From contig WARS01000011.1 of NCBI GenBank assembly GCA_008933995.1, positions 13,979,516 through 14,043,515 of the forward strand: 64,000 nucleotides of DNA. The letters run 5' to 3'. Made by a program: the position numbers and the translations under genes. This stretch comes from Datnioides undecimradiatus. Taxonomy: Eukaryota > Chordata > Actinopteri > Lobotiformes > Datnioididae. The notes beneath the pieces are model-generated. The model ran no database searches, had not been told where the DNA came from, and saw only the letters and a program-made list of their open reading frames with translations. Below are positions 14,179 through 26,400 of this stretch, piece by piece. The stretch's first letter is position 1, and each line of letters starts with the position of its first letter.

Positions 14179-15189
14179 ATGGCGTGGTTTGCTGCCACAC
14201 TTGCTCTCGTCTTTCTGTCAGGATACACCGACTTCTCAGCAGCAAACAAGGATAGCTGTGATATATACGCTGCAGTTGGGCAGAGTCTGACTCTGCCTTT
14301 TGTCTTTGATGGACTGACAAATTTACATGTGCTGAGATGGACTCATAATAAGAAAATTATTTTCTACAGACAGCAAAACCAAGTGTCTGTTGGAACTTTG
14401 TCAGACATTTCAGGAACTGGATCTCTTTTGCTGAAGAACCTTCAGTTCTCAAGTGCCGGAGATTACCAAGCAACTGTGCTGTATCCAAATGATACACTGG
14501 CTAAATCATGGACAGGCCACCTCTGCGTTATCAATAAGGTATCAAAACCTCAACTTCAGTATAGCTGTGACTTCAAGTCTAGTGCTGTTAATCTTGATTG
14601 CCGTGTACCTAACCCTCAGGGTTTGGTATTCTCATGGACACTTGATGGAAATACCTTAACCAGTGAAACGAAACAAAAACTGAGCATATCACTGACAGAG
14701 CTGAAAAGGGACAGGACCTTTACATGTAGTGTGGCAAATAAAGCCAGCAAGGAGACGAGTGATGCTGTTCATCCAACTTGTAAAAGTCCAACGCCACCAC
14801 CACCAACTGTGCTTTGTTTTATGTCCAAAACTGTTGTGGCAGTGTTAGCAGGAGGAGCAGGTCTTATTCTGCTTTTGCTCACCATTGTCTTCATATTGTG
14901 TTGCTGCCACAGACGCAGCAAACCCAGGAATAAAGGGGGGGTCAGGATGCTTTCGCTAAGCAAACATGAACCAGACTCCCTCATCCCGGAATATGAGACG
15001 ATGCACCCGACTAACGACTCTCCACCCCTGAGCCCTGAGCCTTCTCCCAGAGCCTGTTACGAGAATGTTTCTCAGCCTGAAGCTCAGACTGAAAACAGGC
15101 TTCCACAGCCATCCATAGCTGACAACGGACAACAACCCTCACCAGTGCCAAAGCCGAGGACAAAGAGCCCCAAGACAACAAACATCTGA
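14179..15189 (+). CDS. CD2-like Ig-superfamily receptor, intronless
   Basis: A 336-residue type I membrane protein in one uninterrupted exon. Residues 1 to about 23 form a signal peptide. Residues about 27-118 form an IgV-like domain without the usual core cysteine pair, as in CD2. Residues about 119-203 form a C2 domain starting VSKPQLQYSC, with four cysteines (130, 141, 183, 201) as in CD2 domain 2, and FTCSVANKASKE closely resembles human CD2. Residues about 217-243 are the membrane span. The tail carries SH3-type proline motifs (PPLSPEPSP; PVPKPR) and two tyrosine motifs (YETM, YENV). The length is near that of human CD2 (351). The start has G at -3 and +4, and an in-frame TAA lies 15 codons upstream. 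From the family I infer a lymphocyte adhesion or costimulatory receptor binding a CD48/CD58-like partner. An intronless copy suggests a retrogene, but the frame is fully intact. Another CD2/SLAM-family member is the alternative. Confidence 0.85.
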   Translation: MAWFAATLALVFLSGYTDFSAANKDSCDIYAAVGQSLTLPFVFDGLTNLHVLRWTHNKKIIFYRQQNQVSVGTLSDISGTGSLLLKNLQFSSAGDYQATVLYPNDTLAKSWTGHLCVINKVSKPQLQYSCDFKSSAVNLDCRVPNPQGLVFSWTLDGNTLTSETKQKLSISLTELKRDRTFTCSVANKASKETSDAVHPTCKSPTPPPPTVLCFMSKTVVAVLAGGAGLILLLLTIVFILCCCHRRSKPRNKGGVRMLSLSKHEPDSLIPEYETMHPTNDSPPLSPEPSPRACYENVSQPEAQTENRLPQPSIADNGQQPSPVPKPRTKSPKTTNI

Positions 15190-16225
15190 ATCTGGACCTA
15201 AGAACTGGAGGAAGAACAGGAACCGGGACATGATATATGTCACAATAACATATGAGAAACCAAAAGGCAGCAAAACCTTTTTTTCATGGACACTTTAAGT
15301 GCAATATCATGGCTTATCTGTTGTTGCTGTTAACAACTCCAATTTTGCATTTATGGTCGTGGGGTTAAGAGTTGTATGCATTATACACATTAGACAAGAA
15401 ACTGTGATGTATGGGTTTAAAAGGCTAAGACTAACGAAGCATTATACCGTCTTTCAGGACTTTCCAACGCTCTCTGCCTTGTCTGTGGCACTAAGTCCTA
15501 AGATCATCAATTTCAAGCTAACTTTTTGAATAGAATCAGGTAAATCATTTTATGAAAATGCTGTGCACTGTAGTTTTTTCAATTTGAGCAGCGGATTGAC
15601 ACAACTTTTGTATTTTAGCAGTTATGAGGTTAACTCCAGTGGCCTTAATGAAGGATCATGTGACAGTGTGACTCACTGCTGAGTTTAGTTGCAGGCGGAA
15701 GTTCAGTAGGCTTTGGATGCACAGGCAAGACCTGCTGTATCACTTATTTGTTGCTGGTTTTCATCTTTTTATTGACATTTATTGACAATAAGATTGTTAT
15801 TAATATTACTTTTTTTTTAAAAACATGAAAATATATATACAAATACAAAATGTGAAAAACTGAACAGTTTTGACAGAGGTTTGGCAGCTGATAATTGCAT
15901 TCACTTATCATGGTAATCTTTCAAGATTAACAGCTCAGTATTCTGTAATCACCCTGTAAACATAACTCCTTTGATTTGCTTGTTTCTTTTAATTCAAACT
16001 TTTATATGTCACACCTTTTATTTATTTCATTTCTCAATATTGTCTTTTAAATGATTGTCTTTTAATCACCAATTATTCTTTATTGATTCTTACCTTAGAT
16101 CAAATTTCCTAGTGATTTATTTTTAATCCTCTGTAAAGCACTTTAAAAAACTTCCTTTGCCTTGCCTTGCCTGTATGTTAATGTATATCGTGTTTGAAAT
16201 AAACAAGGGTGTCATAAATGATCTT
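15190..16225 (+). other. Probable 3' UTR of CD2-like gene
   Basis: AT-rich, non-coding sequence follows the stop codon for about 1 kb, up to the first well-placed AATAAA. It has several ATTTA-type motifs that in lymphocyte mRNAs often mark instability, though that role here is only inferred. No genomic poly(A) tract marks the end of a recent retrocopy. Confidence 0.4.
16198..16203 (+). terminator. AATAAA polyadenylation signal
   Basis: A canonical AATAAA lies about 1.0 kb after the stop codon of the CD2-like gene. Downstream sequence is T/G-containing (GGGTGTCATAAATG, then TTTGTATGG), which fits a cleavage site near 16,220. Whether it is used cannot be seen from the DNA. Confidence 0.4.
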
Positions 16226-19200
16226 ATAGCTCATATTTGTATGGAAAACTACAATAAGCAGCTTATCTGTGTCAAACACGGCTCTTTGTCCCAGCTTCTT
16301 ACATGTCAGCATTCTTGCACTTATTAAAATTTGCTTGCTTGCAAGAAGTTATTAAAGGGAAAAAAATCAATAGAGGAATGGATTAGCTAAGGCAAATATC
16401 TATTATCTCCAATGGGTAAATGGTAATCCACACATGAAAGTGTTTGCTGTCTCGCCTAATGCTGTGTGACAGCCACATAATGGAATCCCCCTGAGCGTCA
16501 TTGCCTAAAACTTACAAGCCAATGTCATCTTTTGTCAGGCCCTGCTCCACTCCTGCTCTCTTTACATGGCTGAAATTTCAGTCCAGCCGGCAGGGATTTG
16601 GCAGTAAAGCTGGTATCTGCTCCTGGAACAATGCCATTTGTCTTTCTTGAGAAACATTGTGACTTGGCTGGCAACACGCTTTGTCACTTCCCCTCACCAG
16701 CTAAAAATGTGCACCATATACGTAGACAGAGCGGTGCACATTCACGTGGCTATATAGGCCTGCTTTATTCTCAGATACAGTACACACACATGTACGCAGG
16801 ACTACATTTCATGATAGAACTTAATGAAACACATCTCATATGCCTTTGCCAGATCTGCCCTGGAAATGGAAGGGAAATACTTCTGAAATGTGTTTAATCA
16901 GTGGCTCTTGGAGTCTAGAGGATATACCCTTTTGATCTGGGAGTGTGTGTGTCCAGGAAAAGGGTCAATTACCCATGGAAAGTATTTATACTCATGTCAG
17001 ATAATTCGTATTACAGTTCTCTCGTTGTCACGGGCTGCCAAGTCTGGGGAAAGTACAAACCAAATCAGAAAATCAGAGGTCAGCCAGCGCAGGGGCCATT
17101 CTCATCAGATTTGTCTGAAAATAAAGAGATGATTATGACCTATTAGCATTCTTGAGCCAACTTAGCACTCTTTGACCTCAGTCGTTTTCATACAACTTTA
17201 AGCATACAAAGCAGGGAAGCCACGATCCACCTATCAGTCCACAATTTATTGAAAATGTGGCAAATTACAGTACTCTTGAAAATCAGTCAGGGACATAATG
17301 AGTTTGAAACCCTTGTTGTTTAAAGTAATAACCTTTTAAAAGTTATTTAATGTGGAAAATGAGTATAAAGCTTAGGTTGAGGTCTTGTTGAACATATCAT
17401 CACATTGTATTTAAATGTTATGAGATCTCTTTTCAAATGTCCCGTTAAGAATCAAATTCTCATGCAGCAGTCTTATTTATTTGCTCTTCTCCATCTGTGC
17501 AGCTCACACTTTATTTCACACAGTGTTTTTTCACACACATGCAATCTGACGACTGGCTCTGCATAGTCTGTAGCTGTCTGCAACACACCAAATCAATTTC
17601 ACAAATTTGCTGAGGAATCAGGCTGCACTGACTTTTAATGCAGGCAGAATACTTTCCAGACCTCAGCAGGATTTAGCACCTCACAGGAACTGGATGTCAG
17701 GGGACAAAATGCTTGTGTTGCAGGGGTTTTTCTAACATCTGATGACTGAAATGACTGAAATCTGACTTGTGAAGAAACTGTATCTAAGTTTATGAGTAAC
17801 TCTAGCATCACAAAGTTAAATATAACATAAAAATGTTAAATCGACAATAATAAACAGAAACAAGCTGTGAATATCCATATCATTTTAAGTTGATATTGTG
17901 AAAACAGCTGTACAGTTGTACACTGTACACATCCTGCATTCTCATTTATTTGTTGTGTGCTCGTGACACTTTCTTGTGGTTCTGTTTTTGGTCTCACTGT
18001 CACCAGCTAGTCTCTAACTGTCTGCCGCTTGGTGCTGAGTATGTTCTGTAAGGCTGGCTTTAATGGTTAACCAAAACAGTAAAGTTACCCACTGTGAAGC
18101 AAAACAATGGGCTGAAAAGTATAGTTACTTGATGTCATCCTAATGTAGAGTAGCCATGCTGGAACATGCAGATGAGGTCAGCGGGAGAAACACTACTGCT
18201 CATATGCAGTTGTCCACACAATGCAACACTGCCATCTGAATCTCATAACTAATTCTTATAAAATACATCAATGGGTGTAACCTGTTTTAATTTCAGACAG
18301 TCTCTACTCAGTTAACTGGTCCACTTTATAGGCTATGCTTGAACTCACGAAGAGTGACTGCAGAGATACATGAGAAGATATGCTTTAGATGTTCATTGAA
18401 CACTGTTATTCAAAAGAATAATATCCACAAACCACATTACAAGGGTCAGAGCTGCAGTGGGATGGTAGCCAAGTGACCTTACAGTAACTTGGAAAGGAAA
18501 TAAAGGAAATAAAACGTGATGACATGTAGAGATGATTTTTCAGTCTCATCATCTTTAGGGCAGGCACACAGAATAAATGGAAGTTTAAAGCCAGGACTCT
18601 CTGACTAGAGGACCTTTGGTACAGTCCTTAAAGAACCTGAACAGTATAACATGTCGCTCACATCAATTTTGCATAGGCCAAGTATCCACTAGGAAAAGAG
18701 GTCACCTGACATTTTAGATAAAATAAAGTATAAACCAAAAAGCTAATGTGACAGCGCATCCTGTCCTATGAAGTTTGACTGTTGTGTGTGTTTCTTTGTC
18801 ATGGTTACACAAGGATAGCTTGTTGAATCTCTGTTTATAAAAGGATTTTCTTTTACCGGATTTCCCTTGCAGAGCAGTTTCTCAGTCTTTTCCTTGCACC
18901 GCTGCCAAATGCTCCATCGCAGACTGCTTTGACATGGTGTCGGAGACTCCTGCAGAGGCTGATTCCATGAAAACCCGTGACAAAAAGGCTTCTAGCATGT
19001 CTCTGATCTGCAACAATTTTATAATTTTCTTCATGGATGACTTAAAGTTTCAGAAAGCACATGTTTTTAACAAGGCATTGGAAGAAAAATATTGCCTTGA
19101 AAGGTTTGCTAGGTTTTTTTGGATTCATTATCGTGTTTTGATGCTTAGTCCTTGCTAACGCCTGAACTTCTAAAACAAATCTGAGTTCATGGGTTTACCG

Positions 19201-22200
19201 AGGTCATGCAGGAGAAATCCAAACATGAATATCTGACTACAGCCCTATGTAGTCGCCTTGCAATTATCACCTGGTTGGTTTCAACTCTGCAAATGAGAAA
19301 TAGCTGGTTGAGTCTCAAATTTGGCATCTGCAGTGGTTAGGAATGCATGTATTAATCACTTTGGTACCATATCATGTGTCCAGGACATGAAATATGGGGT
19401 CATACAGAGACAAAGAGATGGACAGAATCAATGTACAGACCATAATTGACAGCGAGTAGAACAAATATTCCCATAATTTCATTCTAATGCCTCAGCAGCT
19501 GCACTGAGCCAAAGAGGCCGGCGTGTAAAAAGAGAAAAGGCTGGGAAAACAACAGCCCTTTGTCAGACACAGACCAACAGACAGGAGCACCGCTGCCATT
19601 TGTATCCAGTGAAGGAATGTGACAGCGCCAAGGTCTACAGACAAGATACAGAACATCACTGCTCCCAGCAGATACTTTAAAATAGTTTAGTGAAGCAGAA
19701 AAAACAGTAATGTGGTGTACTGTGTAGTCATTTGTTGAAAATAATGTGTGTATGCCAGAGGATACTGTAAGACTCCACTGGGAATTTTGAGTAACAGATT
19801 TATTATTCCACCTTTTTTCTTAACTAACTAGATTAACTCCACCCTTGCCCAACATGAGTAGCAGAAATACAAGTGCTGCCTTCTTTCAACCTGCCAGAAG
19901 AGCTGTCCACGTGTACATGGACGGCTGTGGATACCGCCAGCGCGCAATAGTTCTGTTAATTCTACTTTTCTGAGTCTGTTTGGAAGACACGTTTCACACA
20001 TGCACAGTAGAGACAGCCACATTGTTGACTTAGCCTAACTTTTATGTCCAAACCCAATCGGAGCCTGACACTGTTAACGTAAGGTGAAGCAATGAGTTTG
20101 TGTTCTTCTGTGAGACAGTTGACGACACTGATAGCATGTGTGCCGGCACATCATCCCCATGTCATCAGCAGTTCTAGATATAAAATAACTTGACTGAAGC
20201 AAACCTAAACTGAAACATCACTTATAATTTTCGGCCTGTACTGGACTTGACCCTTCAGATCCTGACAGGCTTTAGGTAATGGCATGCAGGTGCGGTTACC
20301 CTGGCGGGGTGAGGCTCTAGCAGAAGTTGAAGTAGATGTTTCATGTATGCCTTGATATATATACTAAGTCTGTTTCCATTTGCAGTCTGTTACATTTTGC
20401 TTTTTAACTATACAAGAATTTTATTTTTTTTGTGTTTTTTAAGGCTGCGTTTCAAGTTCCACATTTCCTTTCAGGCTTTTTCCAGGCCTCAGACACTCAA
20501 GACTGCCACCCACACTTGTGTCTTTCCTTCCCTCCAACCATTGCCACATATGAGGATGTGAATCACATGGCAAGTCGGACAAAATAAACCCTGTGCAGAG
20601 TTAGAAATAGCACGCTCACTTCCAGGTGAAAAGGTCTGTAAATAACCAAGCTGTTCATTTCAAACTGCTTTAAGCCTATCTGAGTGGATGAGATTCTAAC
20701 TTTTTATGACATGTTTTAATATTGATCATTCTTTATTTTATATAACCGCTCTTATGCATTAGATATCTAAATGATGCCACAGACAAAATGTGCACGTTTA
20801 CTTAGGCTGCAGTTTTGCTTCTCTAATTGTGTCTCTATTGCTTCACTCAATGTGATTGTGTTTACTTCTTTACTCAGCTTTCTGTCATTGTTTTAGCCGT
20901 ATGGTTATGTCTAGCTTTCCTGTGAATTGTGTTTTTTGCTGCGCATAAGTAAGTTGAGACCAGCCTTAAAAAACCCTTGTATAAGTACATATACTTGGCC
21001 AGTAAAACTGACTGTATTGCTGATGTGAGAGATGTCTGCAGTGGTTGAATGATGCATTGCAGGATAATCTTGCCTTATCTGTTTGTTATCCCTCACCAGG
21101 TGTATTTCACAGCTCGTCCCCATGTTTGGCTCTGCAACGAATTCCAGGTGAAGCTTTGCATTCAGCGGATGAGCCTAAACAAACATTCCAGGAGAATCAG
21201 CTGTAGACAAAAGAAAGGGGGTAAACTCCAGTCCACAAATGCTGTAAAGCAGGCCTATCATTTCCAGTACAAACAGAGCTCTGTAATAAAAATGCTTGTA
21301 TCAGCCAAATTACCCATCCATGGTCTTGCACCTGATATAAATCAGATGGAGGAAAAATTCCACCTCCTGCTCTAATAAGCATCTTGTGTGCACAGACTCA
21401 ACATTCACGCGAAGATCAAACATTTCTGTAACATTCTTGGAGATATAGTGTGTGTGTGTGCCAACACAAAATTACAACCTGGCAAGAATAATAAGAAAAA
21501 AAAAAGCCATACATCCCCCTGCTTATGATGTGCATTTTGCACAATAAGACTTTTTGATTTGACATGTGGGGCAAAAGCATTTAAGATGATTCTCCCAGAT
21601 AGCTATAATACCTTTTGAGGAACACCCAGAAGAGATAATTTGGATAGTTTGAAGCCTTTGTCTTGGTCTAAGGGCCTATCTCCTCTTGGAGAAAAGGATC
21701 CCTTAAGCCTTTTTGTGTGTGTGGATTCATGCAGGGATAACAACATGTCAGTGAAGGGCCATGCAACAATAGCTGAAGATGAGAGAGGTGTAAAGGTGCG
21801 ACAGAGGGCTAGCATCACAAGGTTTTGCTTTGGCTATGCTGTGTCTATCAAGCAAAGCATCAACACAACACTCCAATAGCCTCTCTGTGTGGCCACGGTT
21901 TCTTCAAATGTCTTTGAAAGGTACTCTTTCTGCAGTGGCCTCGCACTGTAAAATTGGCTTGAAAAGCACTTCATCACCAAAAATAGATAAGAGCTTTGGA
22001 GAAAAGGGAAAAAAGTGTGTTTGCAGGTTATTTATCGCTGCCATGGAGACAAACTGTTTGAGTGAATTACCCAGACAAAAGTAAACACACAAATTCATGT
22101 TAATCAAGGTAAACAGCAGACATTACGGTATCTCTAAATGAGAGCTTAAAGATTAAATTGCTACTGTATGAGACACAGGCTATTTTTTTTTAATTCACTG

Positions 22201-23287
22201 CGGCAATAATGGGCATAAAGAATGAGCCATTTGTAATGAACCATGTTTTAAAATGTGGGTTTAGCTGTCTGCCGTCTGTAGTCAGAAGTCATGAGAAAGG
22301 ACAAAGAATTAAAAAGTAATATATCAACATATTACTATAACTCAACTGTACACATTATTTGTTGGCGTATTGTCAGTGACTGTTACAAGGAAAGAATACA
22401 AATTTCATCTACAGATCAGCACGCAAGGATTAATACTATACCAAGCGTGACTGTCTAATTATAATACATCTAATCATGTGTCTAACAAGGCTTCTGGGCC
22501 AATTAATCCGAGTCAAATCTTGTCCTTATGTCAACTGACAGACAGTCTGGTCAAAGTGGCCACTGATGCTGTACTTTGTGCCAATAAATGTGTCACAAGC
22601 AGCTGGGTAGTGTACGTTGCTGAGCTGTGATACCATATGGAGTGCTAAAACCGAATCAAAGATCCGGCTGCCATCATGGCGTGTGAGGCGCTCATGAATC
22701 TTTCCTACGGGACGGAACGCTTTCTGGGTTTTTCATATGCAAAATGGAAACAATGACATGAGGACTGAATATGAGGTTTCTTTGAAAACAATACAGGGAA
22801 GCTTCAGCACAGAAGGTGGCTACTTGATTCATTTTTAGAGAGCCAGCAGGAAGACTGATCAGAAGTGTTCTGACATGAAACTTAAGAATGCATCTCGGGT
22901 ACTTTGGACGTTTCAAAGCAGCCACCATTATGATTTACTCTGTGCTTACAGACCACATAATTTCTCACAGCAGACAGGTTTGACCTGAGGAAACTTCACA
23001 TTTCTTCAGAAAGTTACTTATGAAAAACATACTTGGACAAGCAAGGCAGAAATCTCTGATAATGTGTTATCTTCCCTTAATCCCATACAATGTAGGACAT
23101 GGTGACTAACATAAGGCTAAACTCTGATATGGTAGCATCCAGAAACCAGCTCTCACACAGTGAATGCGTCGGTCCTGAGCAGGGCTTTCCCTAACGTAAC
23201 CCCACATAATGATTTAATTTAGTTTTTTAGTTGTGTTCTTAGCCTAAGGAGTAACTACAAATTACTATAGTTTAGTTACATTTCATT

Positions 23288-23400
23288 CCAGTTCAATTCA
23301 GTTTTATTTGTGAGATGCCAAATTATAACAGAGTTTATCTTGGGGCACTTTACATACACAGCAGGTCTAGACTGTTCTCGTCATGTTGATTACACCCAAC
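23288..23400. repeat. Degraded dispersed teleost repeat
   Basis: The phrases TTCAATTCAGTTTTATTTG, CTTGGGGCACTTTACATA and GCAGGTCTAGACTGT follow in the order I remember from a very common dispersed repeat of spiny-rayed fish. In intact copies the stretch reads like a sub-genomic SINE or non-autonomous element beginning with repeated TTCAA units. This copy is short and mutated, so it is old. The family name is not given because I cannot verify it. Confidence 0.5.
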
Positions 23401-26400
23401 AGAGCTGTAGGTAATGAGCTTGTTAGTCAGGCTTGCTCCTGTAACATCAGCAGCTAGAGCAGATAAACACAGTTTAATGCATCCCTTTCAATTGTGCTCT
23501 GCGGTGTTTTTAAAAAAGAAAAAGTTGATTAAACCTCAAAAGCACCGTGGCAAAAATAAAGGTGTGAATGTCCGTTTAAGCTAAATTGTAAAGGAGCCTC
23601 CGACTCAAGTTCATTAAACACGTCTATTCTTCCCCCAAATGATCCTCTCAATGCTCAGTACAAGCACTGAGTGAATGGCTAAAAAAGGACTTTGAATTAT
23701 TTTAAGTACATTTGAATATAGCTACTGTATTATAGAATTAGACCATCCTCAAATGGCAAATGGAGGCTGGAGGGCTTTGTTAGGGACTATAGTGTGATAA
23801 AAGCTTTTCACTGGCTATTGTACTGGTCCACTGAAGTGGCTTTGTCTGTGTTTGAGTAGCACTACCACGAGACAGACTGGAATGAGTGCCCCTCTTGCCA
23901 CACTAATAGACTAGCTGTGTGTGTGTGGTCATATTTGAGTGTGTTTGAAGCGCGCACACACACAATCAAACAAATAGACTCATACAAAGAGATCACCAGA
24001 CACACGAACTGTCTGCGGCCCAGACAGGAAGACATTCTCGACTCAAGACGGCAGCCCTTAGACTGCCTCTTAATTAGAGCAGGTAGACAGAGGGGTGGAG
24101 ATGTTTTGGGGGGGGAGGACGTTGTTGGGGTTTTCAGGGCCTTTTGAAGCATGAATAGCTGGACGATAGTGGCCCTTTCTTGTGGGTTAAATATGATCAC
24201 ACCCTCATACAAAGACAGAATGATTGATAATCACAACAGGGACTATTTTCATCGAGTCTCAGTGACAGAGAGTGTGCAACCAAGTGTCGAGGAATTTCCA
24301 ATTTTTCTCTTGTCCTGAGATTATATGTTATTTGACAGAGGAGAGTTAGCCTTCATGTCTCTTGGGTACAAGAAACCAGAACCTATTATTTAGTCAAGCG
24401 CAGAGAAAAAGTGGCTTCTGAGAGCAGAGGACCTTCAGACAAGTGATTGATGTGAGTTAACCCTGTCAAATGTAGGGTTATGGATCAGTGCAAAACAGGG
24501 CATAAATCACTTCCAAATGGTTTTACCTACCACTGTTAGATCAGACTGATACACTCTTTGCTCTTTTTACCGCTGAATGTCCAGAATATCTCTTTATCAA
24601 TCCTCCGTTTCAGGCATTTTTATACTAGCAGTAAGACGGCAGAAAGTAGCCGAGGGCATTATAGTTGACGACAACAGTGCCCTCCTAAGTTAAGATAAAG
24701 CAAGGTCACTGATTTTATTCCTGTGGATATGCACCAAATCCGATTTCCACAAGTAAAATAAAGTGCAATTTCAGAATAATTTCACAACAAACGTAGCAGC
24801 CCATGTGTTCTGTTGACTCAGGCTTTACTTCGCCATTGTTTGGGGACTCACAGACATGCTGCTGCCTCAAGTAATGATTATTATGTCACAATATTTCATT
24901 TTATTTTCATAAAAATGTTTGTCTGACCTTATTAAAACAATATTTAGACCAAAGTGAAATGATCGTTCCTCCCACAAAGTGCTGTTAAAATGAGGAAATA
25001 TTTCATGCTTAAAATTTTATATGGGTTATTATGTGGAGTAATACTTTTGTTTGTTTGCCAAAAAGTTACTCACAGACAAAGATATATACAGTATGCGGTT
25101 CCACATAGTTACATAATTTCTGTTTGAGGTCAGCTAGATGCCAGAGGTAGGTAACTCCCTGTGAGACGTCTTATGAGCAAATTGGTCTCCCATTACAGAA
25201 ATTCTGTGAACTTATTTTGGATCGGGGCCGGCGGGTGATAGCACTTCACAAAAGTACTGTCCACATTCAACAAAGATTAACATCCATTGCATTTAACCAC
25301 ATCTTACAGCCTCGGACTTTCTGCGGTGGTCTTCAAAAACATGTCAGAAATATCATATTTATGAGTAAGTTTTCAGAAATTAGATTACATTATGAATGTC
25401 AAGGTTATAAAACCGTGTAAAGTATTATTTTAGAGCTGTTAGGAGAACCTAAAGTCCACCAGAACATAAACAGAACATTGGGGTTGATGTGTTTTTCTTT
25501 TTCGTAACACTAAAGCTGTTGCTGTTGTCTTCAGTTCGACGCATCCCCTCCGGTCTGGATCTCCGCAGCAGGAAAACAATTGAGTGTGGAAAAATGGACA
25601 TAATCTATTCTGAGGTACCTTGACAAGAATTCCCTCATGACCGCTAACGTCTTTTTCATAAGCTACGCAAACTTTTCCACAGCATTTCGCTTCTTTTTCG
25701 CACACAGTATGAAACCCCCAAAATGCTGAAGCCACAAGCCAGAAAATGTGGGATTTTTTTTGGGGGGGGGGTGGAAGGAAGATTTCAGTTGCTTGTATGC
25801 TCTGTTGTCTGTTTCATCACATGACGGGGCATGTGTGAGTAACTGGATTGTACTGTACATACCTCGCAGACCTCTTGTTAGTGTGAAATGCAGGCGAACA
25901 AAGGCGACATTCTGTTAAGAGGTTTAATATACCCTGGTGACGTGAGCCACAACAGTGTGTAAAAATCTCCAGAAAGCTCATTTGATTGGAGTGTTAAGCT
26001 GTTAAAAATAATTAGCTCCCCCCTCCTCTCCTGTTATCCAGTGTCTTGCCTGCTAGTTTCACACACAAAGGACTGTCCACAGCTCATAGCTATAGGCGAG
26101 TCTGGCCTTTGCCTCATTCAATCTAACTATGCTGACATGGGGCAACATTTTCCAGGCTGCTTAACAGCCTAAAGTTTTACAATGGGAAAGTATTTTCCAC
26201 AATGAAAACACTGCCACTGGTCATAATGTGTGCATTTCCTAAATGTCTGTCAGCAGACTTTTATGACTATTTTGCTTTGTTCAGTGTGAGAACTGCAGAT
26301 TTGTTTGTGTAACAAATTGACTACTTGGGCCACAATAAAGGCTACAAAATGCAACAAGCCAAAGGACATCTTGCCTTATTGTGTACTTATATTGCACACA

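Noticed and set aside
18934-19158. A 74-codon plus-strand frame
   Set aside because: No domain or conserved motif; length expected by chance in this amount of sequence.
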